64,000 nucleotides of DNA from DASUFF01 sp036274695 (GTDB lineage Bacteria; UBA10199; JACPAL01; GCA-016699445): NCBI GenBank assembly GCA_036274695.1, contig DASUFF010000173.1, positions 1 to 64,000 on the forward strand, written 5' to 3'. The translations under genes were made by a program, and so were the position numbers. Shown one piece after another: positions 49,905-58,197 of this stretch (the first letter of the stretch is position 1; each line of letters opens with the position of its first letter). The notes under the pieces were generated by a model that worked only from the letters and a program-made list of their open reading frames with translations, was not told where the DNA came from and did no database searches.

Positions 49905-50828
49905 GTGGACGAGCCCCTCCAGCGCTACCTCGATTTCCTGAAGGTCGAAAAGGGCCTCTCGAAGAACACGCTCGCCGCCTACGGCACCGACCTGCACGCC
50001 TTCCACGAATTCGCGAAGACCCGTAAAAAGACCACCTGGGCCGATGTTACCTCTCAGGACGTCTTGGAGCACGTCATGAAGCTCTCGGATGGCGTCGACA
50101 GCACCGGAAGGGCTTCCGGCAAGTCGCTCAAGGCCCGTTCTCTCGCGCGGCATCTCATCGCCATCCGCGGCCTCTACAAATTCCTCCTGAAGGAAGGGGA
50201 GGTGAAGAAAAATCCCACCGCGCTGGTGGAGCTTCCCAAGGCGGGCAGGAAACTGCCGAACTTTCTCACATTGGACGAGATCGACAAAATTCTGAGCGTC
50301 TCGCACGGCCGCTCCCAGGAAGGACCCGAAGGGGTCCGGAACGAGGCGATGATCGAGCTCCTCTACGCCACGGGCCTGCGCGTCTCGGAGCTGGTGAACT
50401 TGACCGTCGACGACCTCCACATGGAACGAGGTTTCCTCAAGACAATGGGGAAGGGGAAGAAGGAGAGGATCGTGCCGATGGGCAAGTCGGCGATTCAAAT
50501 CCTCCAGCTCTATCTCGCCACCGCCCGCGAAACGCTTCGTAAAGGCCGGTCGACGCAGGCCCTGTTCGTCACGCGGCTGGGCAAGGCGATGTCCCGCCAG
50601 ATGTTCTGGAAACTCTTGAAAGACCTCGCCCGCAAGGCGGGCATCAAAAAGGATTTGAGCCCGCACGTCCTGCGCCATTCCTTTGCCACGCACTTGGTCC
50701 AGAGGGGCGCCGACCTCCGAAGCGTCCAGGCCATGCTGGGACACGCCGACATCTCCACCACGCAGATCTACACGCACCTGAACCTCGCCCATTTGAAGGG
50801 CGTCGCATCGAAACATCCGCGGGCTTAA
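49905..50828 (+). CDS. Tyrosine recombinase, XerC/XerD type
   Basis: 307 aa. N-terminal SAM-like DNA-binding domain and C-terminal catalytic domain with all key residues: Arg in ATGLRVSEL, His/Arg in HVLRHSF, His in LGHADI and the nucleophile Tyr in TQIYTHL. Length and lack of extra domains fit the chromosome-dimer resolvases rather than an element integrase. GTG start; TAACAG lies 7 nt upstream and no Shine-Dalgarno is seen. Whether it is XerC or XerD cannot be told. Confidence 0.93.
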   Translation: MDEPLQRYLDFLKVEKGLSKNTLAAYGTDLHAFHEFAKTRKKTTWADVTSQDVLEHVMKLSDGVDSTGRASGKSLKARSLARHLIAIRGLYKFLLKEGEVKKNPTALVELPKAGRKLPNFLTLDEIDKILSVSHGRSQEGPEGVRNEAMIELLYATGLRVSELVNLTVDDLHMERGFLKTMGKGKKERIVPMGKSAIQILQLYLATARETLRKGRSTQALFVTRLGKAMSRQMFWKLLKDLARKAGIKKDLSPHVLRHSFATHLVQRGADLRSVQAMLGHADISTTQIYTHLNLAHLKGVASKHPRA

Positions 50829-51859
50829 ATTCGGCGAGAAACCAGCGAAGCGGCCTGCGGAGGTAAAAGGGAGATCCCGGCCTCCAACGCCTTTTTCCAC
50901 TGTTTGCCCCCCTCGCGCGCCTCTTGAAACGCCTTCTTCAATTCCATCGGGCGCTCGTCCGCACACGCCGTAATCAGACGCTCGGCTTGAACCACGTCCT
51001 TTTTCTTTTTCGCGTCCTCCGTCACCGATCGTCGCTGGCTGACGGTCAGCTTATGGGCGGCGAAACGGCAGGGATCCGGGACCGTCACCGGAACGCCTCC
51101 CCAAGGGACGACGAGAACCGCCCGGATGGGATCCTTGAGAAGAAAGTCCAGGAAGGGAAGAGCCTCCGCTCCGACGTCCTCCATACCCACGGCTTTATAA
51201 GAAGGTCTCGGCTTTCCTCGTTGCGGGACGAGGAAATCGATCCGAAGCCCGTTCGGCGCGACGAAACGGCTGGCGAGTTGTTTCAAAGAAAGCGGAGGGA
51301 TCGGCCGGAACTCTTCGGGCAAGACCTCTTTGGATTTCTTCAGGGGCCGGTCTTTCGGATGGAGTCGCGCGTCTCCGAGTACGTCGATATCGAGGGTTCG
51401 AACGGAGTTTTTGTCGAACAGCCGACCCAAAACGCCGGCGTAAGCCATGAAAGCGTAGGAACCGATCAAGACGCCGGAGCGATCGATGAGGCCGTGAGAG
51501 GACAACGTCTCCAGAACCGCGCTCGAATCGGCGTCCGGGAAGGGAAGGCCGGCGCGTCTTAAGGCGGCGGAACGCCTTTCTTCGTCGGAACGCATTTTTT
51601 TGATCAGCTCTTTCCTCTCCCTCCGCGCTTTGCGATATGCCTCCGCGCGCGCGTCGGACGCCGCATCCGAAGGCCCTTCATAGGTTTGTCGGGCTTGACC
51701 TTCCACGTAACGTTGTCGGTACCAGTAGGATTTCCCCTTTACCGTTTTCCGGACGAGCGTCTCTTCCTGCGCTTCCGTCCTTTCGAGATCGAAACGCACG
51801 AAGACCGCTTCCTGAAATTCCGCGAAGAGATTGCGAATGGCCAGGTCCAAGGTCGGCAT
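50825..51859 (-). CDS. GSU2403-type nucleotidyltransferase-fold protein
   Basis: 344 aa. A central nucleotidyltransferase-fold segment (LIGSYAFMAYAGVLG, then TLDIDVLG with the metal-binding aspartates, later LRIDFLVP) as in the GSU2403 family. A basic Arg/Lys-rich N-terminal helical region (about residues 60-115) is present. Related folds include abortive-infection toxins, so an antitoxin-less or defence role is possible but not shown. Its AT-rich promoter is bracketed by perfect inverted repeats. Converges with xer (4-nt overlap). Confidence 0.75.
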   Translation of the reverse strand: MPTLDLAIRNLFAEFQEAVFVRFDLERTEAQEETLVRKTVKGKSYWYRQRYVEGQARQTYEGPSDAASDARAEAYRKARRERKELIKKMRSDEERRSAALRRAGLPFPDADSSAVLETLSSHGLIDRSGVLIGSYAFMAYAGVLGRLFDKNSVRTLDIDVLGDARLHPKDRPLKKSKEVLPEEFRPIPPLSLKQLASRFVAPNGLRIDFLVPQRGKPRPSYKAVGMEDVGAEALPFLDFLLKDPIRAVLVVPWGGVPVTVPDPCRFAAHKLTVSQRRSVTEDAKKKKDVVQAERLITACADERPMELKKAFQEAREGGKQWKKALEAGISLLPPQAASLVSRRI

Positions 51860-51860
51860 G

Positions 51861-51904
51861 GTTATACGTTATAATTTATAATTATCTACTTTTCAACGTA
51901 TAAC
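51861..51904 (-). promoter_or_regulatory. AT-rich promoter bracketed by 10-bp inverted repeats
   Basis: GTTATACGTT (51861-51870) and AACGTATAAC (51895-51904) are perfect inverted copies. Between and within them minus-strand elements such as TTGAAA-N17-TATAAC or TTATAC-N17-TATAAA occur. Likely operator for self-control of the 50825-51859 gene. Confidence 0.6.
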
Positions 51905-51941
51905 TTTTCTTTCAGCCCGCTACCGGGGGACTCGCATAGAT

Positions 51942-51962
51942 TGTGAATGCCTGACACTCACA
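51942..51962 (+). promoter_or_regulatory. Upstream activator site, half-sites TGTGAATG/CACTCACA, 5-bp spacing
   Basis: Inverted half-sites with spacer CCTGA, ending 47 bp before the -24 element at 52010. The same half-sites, 16 bp apart, stand 48 bp before the 57472 promoter. Likely bound by the activator encoded at 53188-57369. Confidence 0.7.
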
Positions 51963-51993
51963 CTTTAACAACCCCATAAAAATTAGCCTCTGA

Positions 51994-52006
51994 TTTCAAG
52001 CAATTA
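51994..52006 (+). promoter_or_regulatory. IHF-like site, one mismatch, at the 52009 promoter
   Basis: TTTCAA-GCAA-TT-A, one mismatch to WATCAANNNNTTR, 3 bp upstream of the -24 element. Confidence 0.4.
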
Positions 52007-52008
52007 GA

Positions 52009-52025
52009 TTGGCATCGTGATTGCT
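52009..52025 (+). promoter_or_regulatory. Sigma-54 promoter without an obvious coding gene
   Basis: TTGGCAT, CGTGA, TTGCT. The surrounding about 35 bp are similar to the promoter at 57471, pointing to a duplicated promoter region. Predicted start near 52036. Confidence 0.85.
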
Positions 52026-52035
52026 CCTTCACGTC

Positions 52036-52216
52036 TTCAACGAGGAGGCGAGCCTGAGAGCCGGCGGTGCGAACGAAAAAATCCAAGACGGACTCGGCGC
52101 GCTTTCCAGGGAATGAGGATTTAAAATTTAAAGTTTGAGGAGACCCGCTAAGTCCCAACCTCGCGATCATGGTGATTGCGGGGCGACTGCCCATCCCCCA
52201 GCGGGTCTCCTCTTTT
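52036..52216 (+). ncRNA. Candidate sigma-54-dependent structured small RNA
   Basis: About 180 nt from the predicted sigma-54 start to a T-run. The 3' end folds as a 13-bp closing stem, GAGGAGACCCGCT (52137-52149) with AGCGGGTCTCCTC (52200-52212), followed by TTTT. The 50-nt interior contains a smaller hairpin GCGATCA-TGG-TGATTGC. The only plus-strand frame with a start is a 23-codon GTG frame at about 52058. Either a regulatory RNA or an untranslated leader of the 52309 lipoprotein gene. Confidence 0.55.
52137..52216 (+). terminator. Large stem-loop with T-run ending the candidate RNA
   Basis: 13-bp perfect stem, large internal loop, then CTTTTCC. The long loop is unusual for a simple terminator and suggests a folded RNA domain closed by the terminator stem. 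Confidence 0.65.
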
Positions 52217-52308
52217 CCGGTTGAAAAAGACGATGCAAAGTCTTCGATTTTCTTCTGGAAACTCGTTGCCTATACTGGTCGATAATAGAACCGAAGAAGG
52301 GCTTAACT

Positions 52309-53184
52309 ATGCGTTTGCGGTCGTTTTCATCTCTGAGCGTCCTCTTGGCGTTATCGCTCTTAGGCTCTTCCGTTCTTCTGACCGGCTGTCCGGCCGCCTT
52401 TGCGCCCACCAATCCTCTGGCCGCGAGCCGCGCGGATTCCAACGTAACTCCCGGCGGCGGGAATAATGAGGACTCCGGCGAGGCTCCGGCGTCCGTCGTC
52501 GATCCTTCCGGTCCTGCGGCGGACGGCGCGAATCCGGCCTCCGGCGGCCCGTTCGGGATTCCTTCCCAACAAGACGGCAAGGGCGGCGACATCGCCTCCA
52601 ATGCGAACAGCGGTACGATCGCCGCGGCCGGCGACACGGCCGACGCGGGCAAAGAGAGGCTGACGATCACGTTCCGGAAGGTCCGCTACGGCCACAACCT
52701 GAAAGGCCAGCTGCCGGACCCTCCCGCCACGGGATTTCTCTCCGCCAACCCGCAAGGGCCGACCGATCTCCCGCTTTTGATCGGCTACCTCAGCGCCAAC
52801 AGCCAGCTCCTGAAGGGTTATCCGGAAGGTTCGCAGATACGTTTGATCTTTTATCCGGAAGTCATCACCAAGCCGACGACTTATGTGGACGGCGGGCCGA
52901 TGAACGCCTTCAACGCCCCGGTCAAAGCCGCCGACGGACCGAATTTCCTCTTCAACGATCTCGACCTCGGCAAGGGAACGCTCGAAATCTATTCCTTCGA
53001 AGACCCGATTTACGACGAGACGGGCAGCTACGCGATGGCGCACACCGCCGATTACCACGAGGGGGATTTGATTCCCTTCGCCGACCCGTCCCAGTTGACC
53101 GATTTCCTCAACGACACCCTGCACGTCCACCACGTCGGCACCTTCAAGGTGATCTACGGCTACGCGACCGGAAATCCGCACTAG
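52309..53184 (+). CDS. Lipoprotein of unknown function
   Basis: 291 aa. Type II signal peptide with lipobox LTGC (C27). A disordered Gly/Asp/Ala-rich linker (about 30-115) leads to a globular beta-rich domain (LTITFRKVRYGHNLKG...FNDLDLGKGTLEIYSFEDPIYDE, ending HHVGTFKVIYGYATGNPH). Likely anchored to the outer membrane with the domain held away from it. Lies about 95 nt after the candidate RNA and converges on the kinase-activator gene. Confidence 0.75.
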   Translation: MRLRSFSSLSVLLALSLLGSSVLLTGCPAAFAPTNPLAASRADSNVTPGGGNNEDSGEAPASVVDPSGPAADGANPASGGPFGIPSQQDGKGGDIASNANSGTIAAAGDTADAGKERLTITFRKVRYGHNLKGQLPDPPATGFLSANPQGPTDLPLLIGYLSANSQLLKGYPEGSQIRLIFYPEVITKPTTYVDGGPMNAFNAPVKAADGPNFLFNDLDLGKGTLEIYSFEDPIYDETGSYAMAHTADYHEGDLIPFADPSQLTDFLNDTLHVHHVGTFKVIYGYATGNPH

Positions 53185-53187
53185 AGA

Positions 53188-56100
53188 TTAACCCAGAGCC
53201 TTCTCGATCATCTCCTTGAGCGACGCCGCCCCCGGGTCGATGCCCGCCCGCTCCAGGCGGGCGTAGAGGCTCCGCCGCGAGATTCCCAAGGCCTTGGCCG
53301 CCTTGCCCTTGTGGTAGCACTGGTCGCGCAACGCCTTGAGCGTCTCCGTGACGATCGGAGGGAGAGAGTCTTTCGAAACCGCTACCGAAGCGGAACCGCC
53401 ACTCCCCGAAAAAGAAGGGGACGAAGTCCCCCCCTCGAAGAGGGCCGGCTTGAACGACAGCGACGCCCGCGTGATCGTTCCTTTCTCCGCGAACAGGACG
53501 GCCGTCTCCAGGGTGTTCTGAAGTTCCCGAATATTACCCGGCCACGCATAGCCCATGAAGATCCGGAGGACACCGGGCTCGAGCTTCACCGGCGTCTTGC
53601 TCTCCCGTCCGCCGATCCTTTTCAAAAAATGCTCCGCCAGGAGCGGCAGGTCTTCCAGGCGTTCGCGCAGGGGAGGGAGCTTCACGGTGATGCCGTTCAA
53701 GCGGTAGAAGAGATCTTCGCGGAATTTTCCTTCGGCCACCAGCGCGCGCAGGTCCTTGTTGGAGGCCGAAACCACGCGGGCGTCCACGCGCACGGGCTCG
53801 GCGGCGCCGATGGGACGCACCTCGCCCTCTTGCAAGAAACGCAGGAGCTTGGCCTGGAGGTTCAGGCTCATGTCGGCGATCTCGTCCAAAAAGACCGTGC
53901 CGCCGTCGGCGTATTGGAGGAGGCCTTTCTTGTCGGAGACGGCGTGCGTGAAGGCGCCTTTCTTATGGCCGAAGAGCTCGCTTTCCAAGAGGGACTCGGG
54001 CAAAGCGCTGCAATTCTCGGTGACGAAGGCCTTCTTCGAGCGGCCGCTGTTGAAGTGCAGGGCGCGCGCGATGGCCTCCTTGCCGGTGCCGGATTCGCCG
54101 TAGATCCAGACGGGGATCTTGGCGTCGGTGATGCGGTCGACGACGGAGAGGACCTCCACCATCTTGGGCGAGCGCCCGACGATGTCGCCGTATTCCTTCT
54201 TCAAGATCATCCGCGTGCGGTTGACCTCTTTCTGGAGGTTCTGCACCTCGCCTTCCTGTTCGCCGATCTTGACCTCCATCTCGGTGTTCCGTTTTTTAAG
54301 CCCCTCGATCATCTTCGCCTTTTGAAGCGCGAGGGCCGCGATCCCGGCGAAGGCCTTCAGCACGTCCAAAATCTCGCCCTCGAAGAGGCCCTTTTGGAAA
54401 CGGTGGTCGAGATAGAAGACCCCCAGGACGCCATCCGGACCGGTGACCGGCAGGGCCAGGATGGATTTGAGCTGGAGGAGCTGGACGCTCTTGGCCTCGC
54501 GAAAGGCCGGATCGATCATCGCGTTGTCGGTGACGACGGCGTCTCCCGTCTGCAGGGCGCGGCGCACCGCGGAAAGGCTGAAGCTGTAGAGATCCGTGCC
54601 GAGGTCCTCCTTCGCGACGTTCCTCGCCACCGCGATGTCGAATCCCGGAATGGGGCCGTTCGGAACGTCGCTGCGGAGGACCAAAAATCCGTTCTCGGCC
54701 CCCGCGATCCTCATCGCCGAGTCCATCAGGCGCTCCAGCACGCGCTGCATGTCGTCCTCTTTCAGGAGGGATTGATTGAGTTCCATCAGAATGGGCAGGA
54801 CCTGGGTCATGGGACTGTCTCCTTTCGGTTTTTTCTCGGCGGGAACGGCCGATCGGTTTTTCCAATCCCCGCGTTCCACGAACGTCACCTGGAATTCGGT
54901 CGGCAACGACTCGTAGATCCGTTGGAGGACGTCGGCGGGGAGGGCGTCGGTCCCGTCGCGCAGGGCCGCGAGCCTCTTGGACGTTTCGGCGGCGAGAGCG
55001 CGGCCGTTGGGCCCCGCGGCTTCCATCTCCTTCAAGGCCTCCGCGGCCTTGGCGAAGCGTCCGAGCGAGGCCTCCGTCACCGCCAGCTCCTTCCGGTTCT
55101 GGATCCATTCCTCGATCCCGCCGATGAAACGCAGGACGTCCCCCGCGCGCCGGAGCGATTCCCAGGACGCGGCCAGATGGCCACGGGCTCGCTCGAGCAC
55201 GCCCTGGTTGTTGTGGGCGACGGCCTGGCGCAGGTCCGAGCCCGCTTCGCGCGCGAAGCCTTCCGCCGCCGCGTAGGCCGACGCCGCCGGTTCGATCTTT
55301 CCGTGATCGAGGGCGAGGTTGCCCTCCTCGAGGGACGTCCAAAAAAGCCCTTCCAAATGATGCTCGGAGGCGTAAAGCGCCCGCGCTTCGCCGAGCAGCC
55401 GGCGGGCCGCCTCCCAATCGCCGCCCCGCGAGCGGAGGGTGGCCAGGGTTCTCAAGGCCTCGGCCTTGAGCGCCGGAGCGGCGTCCGAGACCCCGATCTT
55501 TTCCAGACAGGCGACGGCCTCGGGCAGGCGCCCGCGCCGGAGCTCTTCGAGTCCGAGCAGCGAGAGGGCCTTCAGGCGGAAGGGACGCGTGCCGCGCTCG
55601 TCCGGCAAGCCGACGCCGGTCTTGAGCCTCTCGATGGCCTCGTCGCTTCTTCCCAAGTTCTGGCAGGCCTGGCCGGTCACCAGCCAGTACTTGGCGGTGC
55701 GCACGGCGTCCGTTTCATCGCCGGCGCGAAGGTGAAACCAGTCCTCGCAGGAGGTCAACGCTTCTTCACGGCGTCCGAGGTCGTTCAAGAGGTTGGTCCT
55801 CATTCTTAAGAGGCGCGATTTTTCGTCGGGCTTCGAAACGAGGGGCAGGACGCGCTCGACCAAGGCCAGCGCCGGGGCGTAGCGGCGCCGGCGGCGGAGG
55901 TCTTCGGCGATCTCGCGCGCCTCGGGACCGGCGGCGTCGGCGTCGCCCGATGCGACGGCCCGAATCAGAGAGGGCGGGACGAAGCGATCGTCCAAGGGCC
56001 TCTCGCGCGAGGCCTGGTCCCTCAAGAAACTCCTCCACTCGCCGGCCAGACGGCCCTCGCGCACCAGTTTTTTTTGGGCGAGGAAGCGGATGCGCTCCAC

Positions 56101-57369
56101 GAGCCGCGCCGGATTTCCCGCCGTATCCTCGAAGAGAGTCGCCGCCGCCTCGGCCGCGGCCCGGGGGCCGAAGGCGAGGGCGATCAGCGATTCGGTCTCG
56201 GCCCCGTCCAGATCCCTCAAGGCGACGTCGATCGTTTCCGGATTTTTCAGCAGCTCGCGGACGAGGCGGGCGAAGGGTTCCGGCTGGGCGTCATCGCTCC
56301 ACGTCACGAGGACCAAGCCCGGCTTGGGTTCGCGAAGGCGGTGATAGAGGCGGGAGAGCTCGTCGGGGGCGAGGAACTCCGCGCCGTCGAAGACCTCCAC
56401 CGGGACATCGCGAAGCCGGCCTTCCAAAGACACCTCGCGCGCGAACCGCGATTTGCCGCTGCCGGAGGGACCGTGAACGGCCAGGAGGAGCGGCGACGAC
56501 GAGGCGGCTGCGCGGGAAAGTGCGTCCTGGATTTTCTTCCAGGCGTCCTCGGCGCCGATCATGCGCGCCGGATGGAACTCCGAGAGGGCGGCGGCCCCGT
56601 CGGAACGCCCGGTCTGCAGGGCGTTCCGGATTTCGCGGGCGCCCGAAAAGCGCTCGGAAGGGGAGACGGCCAGCATCCGTTCGATCACCCGCGCCGCGAG
56701 CGGATGAGCGGCGGCGAACGCGGGGGCGGATTCGAGGAAAGGATCGGCCGGCCGTTCGAGGAAATCCCGCAGGCTCCGGCACCCGAGACGCGGATGCCGC
56801 CCGGCCAGCGCTTCGTAGAAAACGGTGGCGTACGAAAACAGGTCGCCCGAGGGCAGGCGATGCCCGTCGATCCGCTCCGGCGCCATGTAGGGGAGGGTGG
56901 CCATCTCCAGGCGGGCCTCGTCGCCGAAGCCGATGGAGAGGTCCACGAGGCGCAGCCGTCCCTCGCGGTCGATCAAAAGATTGGAGGGGGAGAGATCGCC
57001 GTGGAGGAGGCCCTGCGTGTGGAGGGCGTCCAGCGCGTCCAGGCCTTCGAGGAACCAGTGGAGGATTTTTTCCGCGCCGGCGCCGCGCGCGGCGTTCAGG
57101 ATCCCGTCCCCGTCCACGAACTCCATCCAGTAGGCGGGGCCGCGGTCGTCTCCGAAAATCTCGCGGCTGTCGGTGGCGAACCCCAGGACCGGCACCAACG
57201 AGGGATTTTGAAGACGGGTCAGGACGCGCACTTCATGCGCGAAGACGGCGGACGAACGCCCCTTGGGCAGGAGCTTCAAGGCGACACGCCGGCCTTCCGG
57301 AGAGATCGCATCGAAGACCTCGCCCATGCCGCCGGAGGTCAAAGCCGTCAGGGATGTCCAGGCACACAC
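53188..57369 (-). CDS. Ser/Thr kinase-AAA-TPR-GAF-sigma-54 activator-Fis fusion
   Basis: 1393 aa cytoplasmic regulator. Order: Ser/Thr protein kinase (about 1-255; P-loop SGGMGEVF, Lys32, HGDLSPSNLL in place of HRD, DLS in place of DFG); NTPase with P-loop GPSGSGKS (about 300); long TPR region (about 480-880); GAF domain (about 910-1060); sigma-54 AAA+ domain (GESGTGKEAIARA, DEIADMSLNLQ); Fis-type HTH at the end (KAAKALGISRRSLYARL). The sigma-54-contacting loop reads GAFTHA instead of GAFTGA. GTG start. Its own upstream region holds the activator site of the divergent 57514 operon. Confidence 0.92.
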   Translation of the reverse strand: MCAWTSLTALTSGGMGEVFDAISPEGRRVALKLLPKGRSSAVFAHEVRVLTRLQNPSLVPVLGFATDSREIFGDDRGPAYWMEFVDGDGILNAARGAGAEKILHWFLEGLDALDALHTQGLLHGDLSPSNLLIDREGRLRLVDLSIGFGDEARLEMATLPYMAPERIDGHRLPSGDLFSYATVFYEALAGRHPRLGCRSLRDFLERPADPFLESAPAFAAAHPLAARVIERMLAVSPSERFSGAREIRNALQTGRSDGAAALSEFHPARMIGAEDAWKKIQDALSRAAASSSPLLLAVHGPSGSGKSRFAREVSLEGRLRDVPVEVFDGAEFLAPDELSRLYHRLREPKPGLVLVTWSDDAQPEPFARLVRELLKNPETIDVALRDLDGAETESLIALAFGPRAAAEAAATLFEDTAGNPARLVERIRFLAQKKLVREGRLAGEWRSFLRDQASRERPLDDRFVPPSLIRAVASGDADAAGPEAREIAEDLRRRRRYAPALALVERVLPLVSKPDEKSRLLRMRTNLLNDLGRREEALTSCEDWFHLRAGDETDAVRTAKYWLVTGQACQNLGRSDEAIERLKTGVGLPDERGTRPFRLKALSLLGLEELRRGRLPEAVACLEKIGVSDAAPALKAEALRTLATLRSRGGDWEAARRLLGEARALYASEHHLEGLFWTSLEEGNLALDHGKIEPAASAYAAAEGFAREAGSDLRQAVAHNNQGVLERARGHLAASWESLRRAGDVLRFIGGIEEWIQNRKELAVTEASLGRFAKAAEALKEMEAAGPNGRALAAETSKRLAALRDGTDALPADVLQRIYESLPTEFQVTFVERGDWKNRSAVPAEKKPKGDSPMTQVLPILMELNQSLLKEDDMQRVLERLMDSAMRIAGAENGFLVLRSDVPNGPIPGFDIAVARNVAKEDLGTDLYSFSLSAVRRALQTGDAVVTDNAMIDPAFREAKSVQLLQLKSILALPVTGPDGVLGVFYLDHRFQKGLFEGEILDVLKAFAGIAALALQKAKMIEGLKKRNTEMEVKIGEQEGEVQNLQKEVNRTRMILKKEYGDIVGRSPKMVEVLSVVDRITDAKIPVWIYGESGTGKEAIARALHFNSGRSKKAFVTENCSALPESLLESELFGHKKGAFTHAVSDKKGLLQYADGGTVFLDEIADMSLNLQAKLLRFLQEGEVRPIGAAEPVRVDARVVSASNKDLRALVAEGKFREDLFYRLNGITVKLPPLRERLEDLPLLAEHFLKRIGGRESKTPVKLEPGVLRIFMGYAWPGNIRELQNTLETAVLFAEKGTITRASLSFKPALFEGGTSSPSFSGSGGSASVAVSKDSLPPIVTETLKALRDQCYHKGKAAKALGISRRSLYARLERAGIDPGAASLKEMIEKALG

Positions 57370-57391
57370 ACCGCAGAGGATACTATCAAAC

Positions 57392-57423
57392 TGTGAATGT
57401 GTCTATCGCCCGTGACACTCACA
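57392..57423 (+). promoter_or_regulatory. Upstream activator site, half-sites TGTGAATG/CACTCACA, 16-bp spacing
   Basis: Same half-sites as 51942-51962 but 11 bp (one helical turn) further apart. The right half-site is 48 bp from the -24 element at 57472. It lies between the divergent activator gene and the 57514 operon. Confidence 0.7.
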
Positions 57424-57454
57424 TGAGGGCATCGAAAAGGCTCTCTTCTTTTAA

Positions 57455-57467
57455 AATCAAGTAGTTA
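57455..57467 (+). promoter_or_regulatory. IHF-consensus site at the 57471 promoter
   Basis: AATCAA-GTAG-TT-A, a perfect WATCAANNNNTTR ending 4 bp before the -24 element. Confidence 0.55.
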
Positions 57468-57470
57468 TGC

Positions 57471-57487
57471 TTGGCATCCTGATTGCT
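57471..57487 (+). promoter_or_regulatory. Sigma-54 promoter of the 57514-61251 operon
   Basis: TTGGCAT, CCTGA, TTGCT with exact spacing. Predicted start near 57498; GGAAGGAG ribosome site and ATG at 57514. Confidence 0.88.
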
Positions 57488-57513
57488 CTTTAACCCTCCC
57501 GGAAGGAGCAATT

Positions 57514-58182
57514 ATGGGAAACGACAAGTGCGACGCCTTGGGAGGAATCAGCGGTCCGGACGTGTGCGCCTTCGACACGCCGGAGGGCGGGTTCACCGTC
57601 CAGGCCCTTTCCTGCGATAAGAACGCCTTCGCCCAGGTTCAAGACGCGGCATTTACGAAAGAGGATCTGGCGACGATCAGCCGTGTCACCAACTCGAACG
57701 CCCTCGTCACCTTCGCCCTTTGCACCGACTCCTACCGCAGCGGCGTCCTCGGCATCGCCCCGGACGCCCTGGCCAAGCAGCACGACTCCAGCCTGAAGCT
57801 CTTTCGGCAAAAATGCGGGACGTCCGGCATGGACAAGGCCAAGTGCGACGCCGTCGACAAGACCGCCGAGGAGAATGCCCCCGAGAAGGAGCATTGGATC
57901 TGGGAATGGTTCCGGGAAATGCGCACGGGCATCTTCTTCGCCGCCGGCGCCATCCTCTTGGACCGGATTTTCCGGAAGCCGACCGACAAGGGCGGCGGCC
58001 AGGGGTTGAGTTCCGAGACTCCGACGACGACCGTCACCGCCGAAGATTTTAAAAAACTTTACGCCGACCCGATGTCCGCCGGCGCCCTCGACTTCGCCGC
58101 CGGTTCGGCGCCGTCGGCGAAAACCTTAATCGCCCCCGTCGCAATGCCCTTGGGAGGGGCGATCCTCGTTCCGGCTTATTGA
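57514..58182 (+). CDS. Unknown membrane protein with Cys-containing N-terminal domain (operon gene 1)
   Basis: 222 aa. N-terminal about 110 residues contain spaced cysteines (KCDALGG..., VCAFD, LSCDKN, FALCTDS, KCGTSG) and the pattern AFTKEDLATI; then one hydrophobic segment (about 146-162) and a polar Thr/Ala-rich C-terminus. The N-terminal domain is similar in layout to that of the 60217 protein (WTAEDLKKIEDAY...RICSTS). No signal peptide: the Cys domain precedes the membrane segment. Function unknown. Confidence 0.8.
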   Translation: MGNDKCDALGGISGPDVCAFDTPEGGFTVQALSCDKNAFAQVQDAAFTKEDLATISRVTNSNALVTFALCTDSYRSGVLGIAPDALAKQHDSSLKLFRQKCGTSGMDKAKCDAVDKTAEENAPEKEHWIWEWFREMRTGIFFAAGAILLDRIFRKPTDKGGGQGLSSETPTTTVTAEDFKKLYADPMSAGALDFAAGSAPSAKTLIAPVAMPLGGAILVPAY

Positions 58183-58197
58183 AAAGGAAATTCCACC

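Noticed and set aside
49905..50828. Tyrosine recombinase as integrase of a mobile element
   Set aside because: Length and sequence fit XerC/XerD. No att repeats, phage or conjugation genes are nearby, and the only tRNA is 33 kb away.
51958..52194. Minus-strand 78-codon frame over the candidate RNA
   Set aside because: It runs against the sigma-54 promoter and activator site, overlaps the terminator stem, and its translation has no protein-like features.
53311..57464. Long plus-strand open frames opposite the kinase-activator gene
   Set aside because: They are shadows of a GC-rich gene: Arg/Gly-rich low-complexity translations, no domain, and all kinase, GAF and AAA+ motifs lie on the minus strand.
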